DNA of 64,000 nucleotides, taken from Actinoplanes sp040639655. Its GTDB lineage: Bacteria > Actinomycetota > Actinomycetes > Mycobacteriales > Micromonosporaceae. Below the pieces are notes generated by a model that saw nothing but the letters and a program-made list of their open reading frames with translations, did not search any database and was not told the origin of the DNA. This document shows positions 50,480-59,743 of this stretch, in pieces. The stretch is taken from NCBI RefSeq assembly GCF_040639655.1, contig NZ_JBFAAI010000010.1, positions 1 to 64,000 of the forward strand. The letters run 5' to 3'. The position numbers were made by a program, and so were the translations under genes. The stretch's first letter is position 1. Each line of letters starts with the position of its first letter.

Positions 50480-50630
50480 GACTCATCCTAGGCCGCCACC
50501 ACCCGCCTCGGGCTCTACCTCTTCCGCAAGCGCCGGGGCCGGCTGTGAGGCGGTTGGTTCGCGGCTGTCCACAGGGGTCCCCGCGTGGCGACCTGATCGC
50601 GTAACGTCCCCCCAAACCGGGGGAGGGTGG

Positions 50631-53600
50631 ATGTTCGCGCTCGTCTTCGGCGCTGTGCGGACCCGCGCCGCGCAGGTGCTGACGATTCTGGTGCTGACCG
50701 CGCTGGCGGCAGCCGTCGCCGCGGCCGGCCCGTGGTATGGCTTCGCCGCTGTCGGCAAAGCGGCCGACGCCTACCTGGACGCGGCGCCGGCGAGTCAGCG
50801 CATCATCGCCGTGTCCACCCGGGTGGACACCGACGGTGAGCCGGACAGCGCTCTGGCCGCATTCACCGAGCAGGTACGAGCCGGGTTGCCCAGCGCCGTC
50901 CCGGCCGGCGTCGTCGGGCTCTCCGCCTCGATCAACGTGCAGGCCGAGGGCTCCAGCGCACCCATCGACGTGGCCTACCGCGAGCGGTTCTGCGAGCACG
51001 TCCGGTTGGACGGGGCCTGTCCGGCGACGGGCGGTGAGGTCGCCGTCAGTCACGACGCCGCGCGGGCGCTTGACGTCCGGCCCGGCGACACCGTGCCGGT
51101 CAACACCACCACCTCCGGTGCGCCGCTGAGCCTGAAGGTGGTCGGGCTCTACGCGCTGTCCGATCCCGCCGGGACGTACTGGGCGAACCGGCTGTACCGC
51201 TCCGAATCCGGCCTCGATCCGATGTTCACGCCGATGGACACGTTCACCCACGCCCATCTGGACAGTCCGACCCTGGGGTTCGACGTGGTCCTGCCGAACT
51301 CGTTGCTGCGCGGGGACGGCGGATTCGACCTGGCCACCGCGATCATCACCGCCGATCGCACGCTCGGTCAGTCCCAGCTGCGGCTCTCCAGCCAGGCGGC
51401 CCCGCTGCACCAGGCGATCGTCCGGGACCGCGGCACCATCCTGGACGGGATCTCGGCCTCCGGCGCACAGCTGCTGATCCTCACCTGGTTCGCCCTCGGG
51501 CTCGCCGGGTGGTACACGCTACGTGACCGGCGAGCTGACGCCGCCCTGCTCAAGCTGCGTGGGGTGAGCCGGTCCGGGCGGCTGCGCCTGGCCCTGGGCC
51601 AGCATCTGGTCCCGATGCTCGGCGGCGCCCTGATCGGCGCACCGGCCGGATATCTGGTGGCGTGGGCCCTGGCCGGGCCGGTGCCGGTCGTGGTGGACCG
51701 CCGGGACGCCCTCGCCTACAGCGCCACCGCGGTCGGCGCCGTGGTGCTCGGCGGTCTGGCGGTGCTTGCCGCCGTCGAGGCGACCGTGCTCGGCCGGCCG
51801 GTCGCCGCACTGCTCCAGCGTGCCGCACCCGGCCGCGGCACCCTGCGCCCCGCCCTCGTCGACGTCGTGCTGCTCGCCATCGCGGCCGCCGCGCTCTACC
51901 AGGTCCGCGCCGACGGTCCCGCCGACGGTCCCGCCGACGGTCTGGGCCGGGCCGCCCTCGCCCTGGTCGCGCTCGCGGTCGGGCTGGTCGCCGCCCGGGT
52001 GCTCAGCCGGGCCGCCGACCGGGGCGGCGCCGCGGCGCTGCGCTCCGGGCGGCTGCGAGCCGGCCTCACCGCCCTCCGGATCTCCCGCTCACCCGGCACC
52101 GACCGGCTGTTCGTGCTGGTCGTCGTGGCCGTGGCGCTGTTCGTCACGGCGGCCGGCGGCTGGGCCGCCGAAAGCGAGGCCCGCACCGTCCGCAGCGGCA
52201 CCGACCTGGGCGCGAGCCGGGTCCTGACCGTGGCGGCGCCCAACCGCACCGTCCTGCTGAACGCGGTCCGCAGCGTCGACCCGGACGGCCGCGAGGCGAT
52301 GGCCGTGGTACGCAACCGGACCGACACGGTGCAGGTCCTCGAGGTGGACACCACGCGGCTCCGGGCGGTCGCCGTCTGGCGGCCCGAGTACGGCCCGGTC
52401 ACCGCCCTGCCGGACGCCGTGGCCGCCGCCTCCCTGACCCCGCTGCCGCTGGTCACCGGCGACCGGCTCACCGTGACCGCCCGCCGCGACGGGACCGTCG
52501 GCGCCGGCCTCACCCTGCACCTGCAGCATGAGGCGACCGGGCTGCCGGTGACCGTCGGCTTCGGTGCCCTCCGGCCGGGCGAACAGACCGTCACCGCACC
52601 GGTGACCGGCTGCACCGTCGCACCCGGGTGCCGGCTGGTGCGGTTCGACCTGACCGCGCCACCGACGGGTAAGGAACGGCCCCGGCCACCGGCCGACGGC
52701 GCCTCGATCACCGTGACCGGGCTCCAGGAGGCAGGCTCCGGGCGAACCGTCCTCGACGGTGCCACGCTCGGCGACATCGGCCGGTGGCGGGTCGGCACCG
52801 TCGGTGCGGCGCTCGACCTGGTCGCCGCCAGCAGCGGACTGCGGCTGAGCGTCGACGACAACGCCACCGACGAGGACCGGCTCGGTATCGAGGCGTGGGC
52901 CTCCGAGCATCTGCTGCCGCTGCCCGCTCTGCTGGCCGGTCCGGTCCCGGACCGGTGGCGCGGTGACGAGGCACTGCTTCCGGCCTACGGGGAGCCGGTG
53001 CCCGTACAGGTCGCCGGCACGGTGACCGCGCTGCCCGCGATCGGTGCCGCCGGTGTGATCGTCGACCTGGACACCACCCGCAGGCTGGCCGCCGACACGG
53101 ACCCCGGCGGGCAGTTCCAGGTGTGGCTGAGCCCCGGCGCCCGCGCCGGCATCGTCGCCGACCTGACCACCGCCGGCGTGACCGTCGTCGCCGACGCCGA
53201 CGTGGCCGCCCAGTCGGCCCGTCTCGGCACCCAGGGCCCGGCCGTCCTGGTCCGGTTCGAGCTGCTGGCCGGTGTCGCCGCGCTGCTGCTCGCGGCAGCC
53301 GCCGTGGCGGTCGCGGCCACCGTGGACCGCCGCTCGCTCGCCGAACAGTCCGCCGCCCTGCGGCTGCAGGGCCTGTCCCGCCGGGCCGCGGTGGGCACCG
53401 GCCGGGCCGGCACCGCCGCGCTGATCCTGGCCGGCCTCTCCGGTGGTGTCCTGGCCGCGCTGCTCGCCGTGAAGGTGACCGACCGGACCGTCCCGCCGTT
53501 CACCGACGGCTGGGCGGTCCTGCCGCCGCCCGGCCCGCTCGACCCCCTGGCGACCGTGCTTGCCGTCGCCGCAGCCCTGACGGTGCTCGGGCTGACCGGC

Positions 53601-53657
53601 CGGATCGCGCTGCAGCCACTGATGAGAAGCCTGCGCGACCGGGAGGCCCGCCGATGA
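50631..53657 (+). CDS. FtsX-like ABC transporter permease
   Basis: A 1008-residue permease of the MacB/FtsX (type VII) superfamily. It has an N-terminal helix, a large extracytoplasmic domain (about 40-270), a helix group (about 280-480, including LILTWFALGLAGWY), a second large extracytoplasmic domain and final helices (VAALLLAAAAVAVAATV, VLAVAAALTVLGLTG). This duplicated plan is common in actinomycetes. Such systems use ATP for mechanotransmission or extrusion of lipids, peptides or antibiotics. ATG 50631 follows GGGGGAGGG. The second permease overlaps its stop (ATGA). Substrate unknown. Confidence 0.85.
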   Translation: MFALVFGAVRTRAAQVLTILVLTALAAAVAAAGPWYGFAAVGKAADAYLDAAPASQRIIAVSTRVDTDGEPDSALAAFTEQVRAGLPSAVPAGVVGLSASINVQAEGSSAPIDVAYRERFCEHVRLDGACPATGGEVAVSHDAARALDVRPGDTVPVNTTTSGAPLSLKVVGLYALSDPAGTYWANRLYRSESGLDPMFTPMDTFTHAHLDSPTLGFDVVLPNSLLRGDGGFDLATAIITADRTLGQSQLRLSSQAAPLHQAIVRDRGTILDGISASGAQLLILTWFALGLAGWYTLRDRRADAALLKLRGVSRSGRLRLALGQHLVPMLGGALIGAPAGYLVAWALAGPVPVVVDRRDALAYSATAVGAVVLGGLAVLAAVEATVLGRPVAALLQRAAPGRGTLRPALVDVVLLAIAAAALYQVRADGPADGPADGLGRAALALVALAVGLVAARVLSRAADRGGAAALRSGRLRAGLTALRISRSPGTDRLFVLVVVAVALFVTAAGGWAAESEARTVRSGTDLGASRVLTVAAPNRTVLLNAVRSVDPDGREAMAVVRNRTDTVQVLEVDTTRLRAVAVWRPEYGPVTALPDAVAAASLTPLPLVTGDRLTVTARRDGTVGAGLTLHLQHEATGLPVTVGFGALRPGEQTVTAPVTGCTVAPGCRLVRFDLTAPPTGKERPRPPADGASITVTGLQEAGSGRTVLDGATLGDIGRWRVGTVGAALDLVAASSGLRLSVDDNATDEDRLGIEAWASEHLLPLPALLAGPVPDRWRGDEALLPAYGEPVPVQVAGTVTALPAIGAAGVIVDLDTTRRLAADTDPGGQFQVWLSPGARAGIVADLTTAGVTVVADADVAAQSARLGTQGPAVLVRFELLAGVAALLLAAAAVAVAATVDRRSLAEQSAALRLQGLSRRAAVGTGRAGTAALILAGLSGGVLAALLAVKVTDRTVPPFTDGWAVLPPPGPLDPLATVLAVAAALTVLGLTGRIALQPLMRSLRDREARR

Positions 53658-56647
53658 TCTCCCTGGTTCTGGCGATGGTCTGGAACCGGCGCGGCCAGGC
53701 CGTGACCCTGGCGCTGCTGGCCATGCTCGCGGTTGCCTCGGCGGTCGCCGCACCCGCCTATCTGATCGCGGCCGAACGCGCGGTCGCCGAAGGCCAGATC
53801 GCCACCGCCACCCCGAACGAGTTGAGCATGGCGGCCCGCCGCACCACCGACCGGAACGATGACCCGTCCGCCGGGATCAAGTTCCCCGATGTCGGCCGGG
53901 TGCTCCTGCTGGGGGTCAACGGGTTCACCTTCTACCACTCCGCCGAGGTGCCCACGGTCGGCCTGGAGAAGCTCAACGAGTTCCCGACCCGTCTGGTCTT
54001 CCGTCAGGACATCTGCGCCCACGTGCGCATCCTCACCGGCCGCTGCCTGGCCGGCGAGGGTGACGTACTGCTCGGCGAACACACCGCCCGACGGCTCGAG
54101 CTGCGCGCCGGCGACACGATCGAGCTGACCGCGGCGCGGATGAACGGCCTGACCCGGCCACCGGTGTACGAGCCGGACGGCGCACCCAAGACCCTGACCG
54201 TGACCGGCACCTACCGGGCTGCCGACCCCGCCGATGCGTACTGGGGGCTGCACGGCTACTTCGTCTCGATGGCCGGTTTCGACGTCGGCCCCGGCGAGCC
54301 GGCCTTCACCAACGCGGTCACGCTCGACGCGATGCAGCGGACCATCACCGCGATGGCGATCGACGGCATCGCCGAGCCCGGCACCCTCGACGCCGACCGG
54401 CTCGGTGCCGTACGGGCCGACATGAACCGGCTCAAGGCCACCGCGGCCGAACTCGAGGAGTCACTCCAGTTCGACAGCGGCATCCCAGGCCTGCTCGACC
54501 GGATCGACGAGGGGCAGTCCGGAGCGCGGCTGCTGGTACCGGTGCTGTCGGTGCCGCTCGTCCTGCTCGCCTGTTTCACGATCTACCTGGTGGTCGGTTA
54601 CGGCGCTGAGGGCCGGCAGAGCGAACTGGCCGTGGTGGCGCTACGCGGATCCCGCTGGTGGACGCGATGGTGGCTGGCGACCGGGGAGAGCCTCGTCGCG
54701 GTCCTCGCCGGAGCCGTCGCCGGCTGCCTCGCCGGGCAACTGCTGGTCAACGCCGCGGCGGCGGTGCTCTACCCCGGTGTCGGCTCGGCGCCCGCCCTCT
54801 CCTCGCTGCGGTACGCGCCCCTCGCCGCGGTGGCCGCCCTGCTCGCGGCGGTGGCGGCCCAGCGGCGGCAACTGGTCAGCCCGGTCGCCAAGCTGCTGCG
54901 GCGGACCCCCGCCGCGGACCGCCGGCGGCTGGCCGTGACCGAGGCGGTGCTCGCGGCGCTCGCCGTCGCCGCCGGTGTGCAGTATTACCTATCCGAGCAG
55001 TCACTGACCGGGGTCGGGCTGTTCGCCCCGGCCCTGATCGTGCTGGCGCTGGCCCTGCTGGCGGCCCGCCTGCTGCTGCCGCTGGTGAACCGGTACGCGG
55101 TCCGGGCCCTCGGCCGCGGCCGTCTCGGAACCGCGCTGGCCGGCCTCCAGCTGTCCCGCCGCCCCGGTGCCGGGCGCCTGTTCGCGCTGCTGGTCGCGTC
55201 CGTCGCGGTCGCCGGGTACGCGGCCTGCACGGTCGACACCGCAGCCCGTGGCCGCGACATCGAGGCCCGGGTCGGCACCGGCGCCGAACGGGTCCTCACC
55301 GTCCAGTCCACCGGCCGTCAGCAGCTGCTCGCCGGCGTCCGCGCCGTCGATCCGCACGGAAACTTCGCGATGGCCGCCGTCCGCATCCCGGCCGGCGCCG
55401 GAGCGGCCCCCGGCATCGCCGTGGACACGCTGGCCCTGCCCGCCGTCGCCGCCTGGCCGGACGGCACCGCCGACCAGAGCGGGCTGCGTGACCTCCTGCA
55501 CCCGCCGGCACCCGCGCCCCTCACCTTCAGCGGTCCGGACCTCGTCGTGGAAGCCGACACGAAGAGCAGCGGACTGCTGCGGCTCGCCGTCTCGGTGTCG
55601 TCGCTGACCGGGCCCGGCGGGCAGGTCGTGGACCTCGGCGACATGCGGCAGGGCTCGCACACGTACCGCCAGAGTGTGGCGATCTGCGAGGACGGCTGCC
55701 GGATCCAGGCCGTCAAGATCGCCGGAGTGGGCAGCGGCACCGGCGTGACCGGTGAGGTGCTGATCCGCGGCATCAACACCGACACAGCCGCCCCGCTCGG
55801 CGAGCCAAGCCGCTGGCGGGCCAACCAGCATGCCCGCCTCGCGAGCACACCGGACGGCCTGCTGGTCATGGTCACCGTCTCCGGCGCGGTCGCCGACACC
55901 GCCTATTTCCAGCTGATCTCCACCCCCTATCCACTGCCCATCGGGTACGCCGGACCGCCGCCCCCCACCGGGACGATCGCCGACTCGGGGCCCGCCACCA
56001 TCGCGATCGCACCGGTTGCCGGGCTGCCGGTCGTACCCGGGATCGGCCGGCACGCGGTCCTGGTCGACCTCGAGTACTCCGACACGATCTCCATCGAACC
56101 GAAACTGGCACCCGAACCACAGGTCTGGCTGAACGCCCGCGCCCCGGCGGACATCGTCGAGCGGCTCGCCGAACACGGCCTGACGGTCGTCTCCGAGACC
56201 TCGGCCGCCCAGATCAAGGCCGGGCTCGACCATCAGGGTCCCGCCGTCGCCCTCTGGTTCCACGTGATCGCCGCGATCCTGGCGGGGCTGCTGGGAGCCG
56301 GAGCACTGGGCCTGACCGTCGCCGTCGACCGGACCCGCCGCACCGAGGACCTGGCCGCCCTGCGGATCCAGGGACTGCGGCCACGCCCGGCCGGGCTCGC
56401 CACCCTGTGGACGTACCCGGTACTGGTCATCATCGCCACCGCCGTCGGTCTGCTGGTAGCGGTCGCGGCGTGGCGGCTCACCGGATGGGCGCTGCCACTG
56501 GCCGGCGTCGACCCACCCGACCTGCCACTGCCGTCCTGGCCGCGGCCGTCCGCACTGCTCGGTGCGGCCGGGGCGGTGCTCGCCGTGCAGTTCCTGGTCG
56601 CGATCCTGAGCGGCCGCAACCTCCGCCGCCGGATCGAGTCCCGATGA
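53654..56647 (+). CDS. FtsX-like ABC transporter permease, second subunit
   Basis: A 997-residue paralogue of the preceding permease with the same layout: N-terminal helix, extracytoplasmic domain, helix group around VPLVLLACFTIYLVVGY, second extracytoplasmic domain and a C-terminal helix group (AAILAGLLGAGALGLTVAV). The motif VALRGSRWW parallels LKLRGVSRS in the first subunit; this L-R-G loop contacts the ATPase in FtsX-type transporters. ATG 53654 overlaps the previous stop by four bases. The two permeases probably form a heterodimer energised by the ATPase at 56927. Confidence 0.85.
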   Translation: MISLVLAMVWNRRGQAVTLALLAMLAVASAVAAPAYLIAAERAVAEGQIATATPNELSMAARRTTDRNDDPSAGIKFPDVGRVLLLGVNGFTFYHSAEVPTVGLEKLNEFPTRLVFRQDICAHVRILTGRCLAGEGDVLLGEHTARRLELRAGDTIELTAARMNGLTRPPVYEPDGAPKTLTVTGTYRAADPADAYWGLHGYFVSMAGFDVGPGEPAFTNAVTLDAMQRTITAMAIDGIAEPGTLDADRLGAVRADMNRLKATAAELEESLQFDSGIPGLLDRIDEGQSGARLLVPVLSVPLVLLACFTIYLVVGYGAEGRQSELAVVALRGSRWWTRWWLATGESLVAVLAGAVAGCLAGQLLVNAAAAVLYPGVGSAPALSSLRYAPLAAVAALLAAVAAQRRQLVSPVAKLLRRTPAADRRRLAVTEAVLAALAVAAGVQYYLSEQSLTGVGLFAPALIVLALALLAARLLLPLVNRYAVRALGRGRLGTALAGLQLSRRPGAGRLFALLVASVAVAGYAACTVDTAARGRDIEARVGTGAERVLTVQSTGRQQLLAGVRAVDPHGNFAMAAVRIPAGAGAAPGIAVDTLALPAVAAWPDGTADQSGLRDLLHPPAPAPLTFSGPDLVVEADTKSSGLLRLAVSVSSLTGPGGQVVDLGDMRQGSHTYRQSVAICEDGCRIQAVKIAGVGSGTGVTGEVLIRGINTDTAAPLGEPSRWRANQHARLASTPDGLLVMVTVSGAVADTAYFQLISTPYPLPIGYAGPPPPTGTIADSGPATIAIAPVAGLPVVPGIGRHAVLVDLEYSDTISIEPKLAPEPQVWLNARAPADIVERLAEHGLTVVSETSAAQIKAGLDHQGPAVALWFHVIAAILAGLLGAGALGLTVAVDRTRRTEDLAALRIQGLRPRPAGLATLWTYPVLVIIATAVGLLVAVAAWRLTGWALPLAGVDPPDLPLPSWPRPSALLGAAGAVLAVQFLVAILSGRNLRRRIESR

Positions 56648-56913
56648 CCGCCGTCCGGCGGCCGCGGGTCGTGGTTCCGGTGGTCACCAGCGCCGCGGCC
56701 GGGCCCCGGCTCGTCGTGTCTGCGGTGGTGGTACTGGCTGTCATCGGTGCTGTGGGCGTGCCGGGCCGGTCCGGTCCGCCGGTTGTGGTCCGGTCCGCCG
56801 CCGGCGCCCGCGATTGTCGGCGGACCGGCGATCGCGGAACGTGCGTTTCGCCGGCGGTCGTGAGAGCTCGGCATCTGCGGGTGGCGACACGAGAGAGTGG
56901 GAGACGCTGCTGA
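56644..56913 (+). CDS. Possible 89-residue small protein in the permease-ATPase gap
   Basis: ATG at 56644 overlaps the second permease stop (ATGA) and opens an 89-residue frame with a hydrophobic segment (LVVSAVVVLAVIGAVGV) followed by Arg-rich, Cys-containing sequence. Codon usage looks actinomycete-like for about 60 codons and then deteriorates. It could be a small membrane subunit or a chance frame in a 279-base gap. No family is recognised. Confidence 0.3.
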   Translation: MTAVRRPRVVVPVVTSAAAGPRLVVSAVVVLAVIGAVGVPGRSGPPVVVRSAAGARDCRRTGDRGTCVSPAVVRARHLRVATRESGRRC

Positions 56914-56926
56914 TGGGGAGACGGCG

Positions 56927-57580
56927 ATGGGAACGCTGAAGGTCGAGGAAGCCGAGATCGGGTACGGCGACGGTGTCCCGGTGCTCAGCGGGGTGACCGT
57001 CACCGCGCGCCCCGGTGAGGTGCTGGCGGTCACCGGTACCTCCGGCGCGGGCAAGACCACGCTGCTCAACGCCATGGCCGGCGTGCTGACACCGCTCGCC
57101 GGTTCGGTGGCGGTCGACGGAGTGCCGCTGACCGGGCGGGATCACGCCGTGTCGCTCAAGGTGGTGCTGATCCCGCAGGAGAACGGCCTCGCGGCGATCC
57201 TCACCGCGGCCGAGAACATCTCGGTGGCGGTGCTCGCGACCGGCGGTACGCCTGCCGACGCCCGGCGCCGGACCGCTGAGTCGCTCGAGGCTCTCGGTCT
57301 GTCCGGGCAGGCGAACCAGCTGATCGACGAACTCTCCGGCGGTCAGCAGCAGCGCACGGCACTGGCCCGCGGGCTAGCCCTGCAGGGTGACGTAGTGCTC
57401 GCCGACGAGGTGACCAGCGAACTCGACGCCGCCAACCGGCAGCGCGTGCTCGACCTGCTGCGCGCCGAGGCGGCCCGGGGTGCGGCGGTCGTCTTCGCCA
57501 CCCACGATCCGGAGGCGGCCGCGGCCTGTGACCGCGAACTGCACCTCGCCGACGGCGCCGCCACCTGGGCCCGCCCCTGA
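56927..57580 (+). CDS. ABC transporter ATP-binding protein (LolD/MacB type)
   Basis: A 217-residue ATPase: Walker A GTSGAGKTT, Q-loop IPQENGL, signature LSGGQQQR, and Walker B region VVLADEVTSELD, followed by a switch His in THDPEA. The Walker B reads ADEVTS rather than the usual ADEPTS. ATG 56927 has GGGGAG six bases upstream; an in-frame GTG at 56897 is less well placed. It energises the two upstream FtsX-type permeases, 279 bases away. A second, broken ATPase gene lies convergently 274 bases downstream. Confidence 0.9.
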   Translation: MGTLKVEEAEIGYGDGVPVLSGVTVTARPGEVLAVTGTSGAGKTTLLNAMAGVLTPLAGSVAVDGVPLTGRDHAVSLKVVLIPQENGLAAILTAAENISVAVLATGGTPADARRRTAESLEALGLSGQANQLIDELSGGQQQRTALARGLALQGDVVLADEVTSELDAANRQRVLDLLRAEAARGAAVVFATHDPEAAAACDRELHLADGAATWARP

Positions 57581-57686
57581 CCGCGCGGTGACTTACGGCG
57601 CGCCGGTGGGCGTAGTTCGCCAGGGCGGGAGAGGGCGCTGCGTGGTGATTGGCGGCGCCCTGGTGGGCGTGTTTCACCACGGCAGC

Positions 57687-57764
57687 AGTGTGGCGGTGCC
57701 GTGTTGTGGCGGTGCCGTGTTGTGGCGGTGCCGTGTTGTGGCGGTGCCGTGTTGTGGCGGTGCG
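57687..57764. repeat. 16-bp tandem repeat (minisatellite)
   Basis: The unit GTTGTGGCGGTGCCGT begins at 57703, 57719, 57735 and 57751 (the last truncated after 13 bases), with one degenerate copy before it at 57687. It lies in the 274-base gap between two convergent ABC ATPase genes. The period is not a multiple of three, and no gene spans it. Nothing else is recognised in the gap. Confidence 0.9.
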
Positions 57765-57854
57765 GACCGCCGGTGCCGGACCGGTGGTGGACCGGCGGCG
57801 ACGTACCGCCGAAGGGGTGAACCTCGCGCCGCGAAAGCGCAACCGAACCACGAA

Positions 57855-58698
57855 TCAGATGGGCAGGTCGTGCCCGGACGGCACCAGCGTGACCTCACCC
57901 TCGACGTGCTGCACGGTGAACAGCGTGCCCGGCGGGTAGGAGCCCAGCACCTCCGGCGGCAGCTGCACCGTGCCGTCCCCGGCGACCACCGCGAAGTCCT
58001 GGCCGTCGCGGCCTTCGGCGCCGACCCGGCCGTCGCGGATGGTGACTGCCCGGCCGAGGCGGGCGCCGACCTCGTTGTCGTGGGTGACCACCACGATGGT
58101 GGTCTGGCGTTCGGTGTTGACCGTTTCCAGGGCGTCGAGGACCTCGTCGCGGCCGGCGGTGTCGAGGCGGCTGGTGGGCTCGTCCACGAGGAGCAGGCCG
58201 GGGCCGGTGGCGATGCCGACGGCGAGGGCGGCGCGCTGCTGTCCGCCGGGGGTGAGCTCGTCGAGTTTGCGGCGGCCCTGACCGGGGAGTCCGACCAGGT
58301 CGAGGATGCGGTCGGGGTCGTCGAGCTCGATGCCGCGGGTGTGTGCGGCCCGGCGCTGGGCGAGCCAGATGTTGCGGTGCAGCGTGGCGTACGGCAGCAG
58401 GTTGCGGGAGGCGCCCTGCAGGACGACGCCGATCTCGGTGCCGCGCAGCCGGGAGATCTCGCCGTCGGAGAGTTTGCCCATGTCGTAGGTGCCCGATGTT
58501 GATGCGCCCGGCGGACGGGCGCATCAGACCGGCGAGCAGCGCGATCAGGGTGGACTTGCCGGAACCGGACGGGCCCACGAGGGCGAGGGTCTCACCGGGC
58601 GCGATCGACAGGTCGACACCTGCCAGCGCGACCACGTCACCGGCTTCGGCGCGATAGATATGGACCACGCGGCGGCAGGCGACAGCGAGACCATTCAC
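57855..58698 (-). pseudogene. ABC transporter ATP-binding gene broken by a one-base insertion
   Basis: The N-terminal part begins at GTG 58698 (NGLAVACRRVVHIYRAE) and carries Walker A GPSGSGKS, ending at GRINIG. The rest continues in another frame from DMGKLSDGEIS and has Q-loop VVLQG, signature LTPGGQQR and Walker B LLLVDEPTS. The join falls in a GGG run (plus strand 58492-58494): removing one base restores IGTYDMGKLSDGEI, and the span of 844 bases is one more than 3x281. So a 280-residue LolD-type ATPase is disrupted by one extra base. This could be a real mutation or a sequencing error. A C-terminal ~60-residue extension after the ATPase core is unusual. No permease gene adjoins on this strand. 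Confidence 0.85.
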
Positions 58699-58729
58699 AA
58701 AGGTCAAGCTAGCCGAGCCGGACCGGAGT

Positions 58730-58758
58730 TTCGACCCCGCCGGACGGCCTCTTATCCT
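58730..58758 (+). promoter_or_regulatory. Leaderless-type promoter of the PRPP-synthetase homologue
   Basis: TATCCT (58753-58758, TANNNT -10 pattern) ends six bases before the GTG at 58765, which would place the transcription start at the start codon. TTCGAC (58730-58735) sits 17 bases further up as a weak -35. No ribosome binding site precedes the GTG, which supports a leaderless message. Confidence 0.45.
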
Positions 58759-58764
58759 CGGGCC

Positions 58765-59703
58765 GTGCGTGACATCGCGGTTTTCACCGGCTCTGCCCAT
58801 CCTGACCTTGCCAAGGAGATCTGCGAGCACCTCGGTGTGCCGCTGCTGCCCACCCGTATCTCCCGGTTCGCCAACGACTGCATCGAGGTCCAGCTGCAGG
58901 GGAACTGCCGGGAGCGGGACGTCTTCCTGATCCAGCCGCTGGTTCCGCCGACCCAGGAGAACCTCGCTGAACTGCTGTTCATGCTCGACGCCGCCCGCGG
59001 TGCCTCGGCCGGCCGGATCACCGTGGTGCTGCCGCACTACGCCTATGCCCGCAGTGACAAGAAGGACGCCCCGCGCATCTCGATCGGCGGCCGGCTGGTC
59101 GCCGATCTGCTGACCACGGCCGGCGCCGACCGGGTGCTGGCGATGACCCTGCACTCACCTCAGGTGCACGGGTTCTTCAGCATCCCGGTGGACCACCTGC
59201 ACGCGCTGCGGGAGCTGGCCCGCCATTTCCAGGGGTACGACCTGAGCAACACCGTGGTGGTGTCGCCGGACCTGGGTAACGCCAAGGAGGCCGCGGCGTT
59301 CGCCAGGATGCTCGGCATCGAGGTGGCGGCCGGCGCCAAGCAGCGGTTCGCCGACGACAAGGTGGTGATCAGCTCGGTGATCGGTGAGGTCGCCGACCGG
59401 GACGTGATCGTCCTGGACGACGAGATCGCCAAGGGCAGTACGGTCTTCGAGCTGCTGGCCCGGCTGCGGGAACGCAACGTGCGCAGTGTCCGGGTGGCCT
59501 GTACGCACGGCCTGTTCACCAACGACGCGGTGCAGCGGCTGTCCGCGGAGAAGGAGATCGAGGAGATCGTCTGCACCAACACGGTGCCGATCCCGCAGAC
59601 GAAGACCACCGACAAGCTGACGGTCATCTCGGTGGCTCCGGCGCTGGCCGAGGCGATGCGGCGGATACACAACGGGGAGTCGGTGAGCGCGCTGTTCGCC
59701 TGA
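58765..59703 (+). CDS. Ribose-phosphate pyrophosphokinase homologue, atypical
   Basis: A 312-residue protein of the PRPP-synthetase family, which makes phosphoribosyl pyrophosphate from ribose-5-phosphate and ATP. The core blocks are recognisable: FTGSAHPDLA start, LPHYAYARSDKKDAPRISIGGRLVADLL (ATP and ribose-5-phosphate region), TLHSPQVHGFFSIPVDHL, VVSPDLGNAKEA, and a PRPP-loop DVIVLDDEIAKGST. The canonical loop is VDDxIDTGGT and the canonical RKDRPREPITARLVANLL block also differs, so this is a divergent paralogue rather than the main Prs; its activity may be specialised. Start GTG 58765 has a leaderless-type promoter; the frame upstream is antisense to the broken ATPase. It is monocistronic. 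Confidence 0.82.
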   Translation: MRDIAVFTGSAHPDLAKEICEHLGVPLLPTRISRFANDCIEVQLQGNCRERDVFLIQPLVPPTQENLAELLFMLDAARGASAGRITVVLPHYAYARSDKKDAPRISIGGRLVADLLTTAGADRVLAMTLHSPQVHGFFSIPVDHLHALRELARHFQGYDLSNTVVVSPDLGNAKEAAAFARMLGIEVAAGAKQRFADDKVVISSVIGEVADRDVIVLDDEIAKGSTVFELLARLRERNVRSVRVACTHGLFTNDAVQRLSAEKEIEEIVCTNTVPIPQTKTTDKLTVISVAPALAEAMRRIHNGESVSALFA

Positions 59704-59743
59704 TTCCGCGAATCGGCCGCATCTCGCGTGACAAACGCGAATC

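Noticed and set aside
50480..50630. Possible NAD-related riboswitch upstream of pnuC
   Set aside because: I found no recognisable conserved core or pseudoknot pattern, and the gap is short and shared with a divergent promoter.
57687..57764. Tandem repeat considered as a CRISPR array
   Set aside because: The 16-base units abut directly with no spacers, and no cas genes are present.
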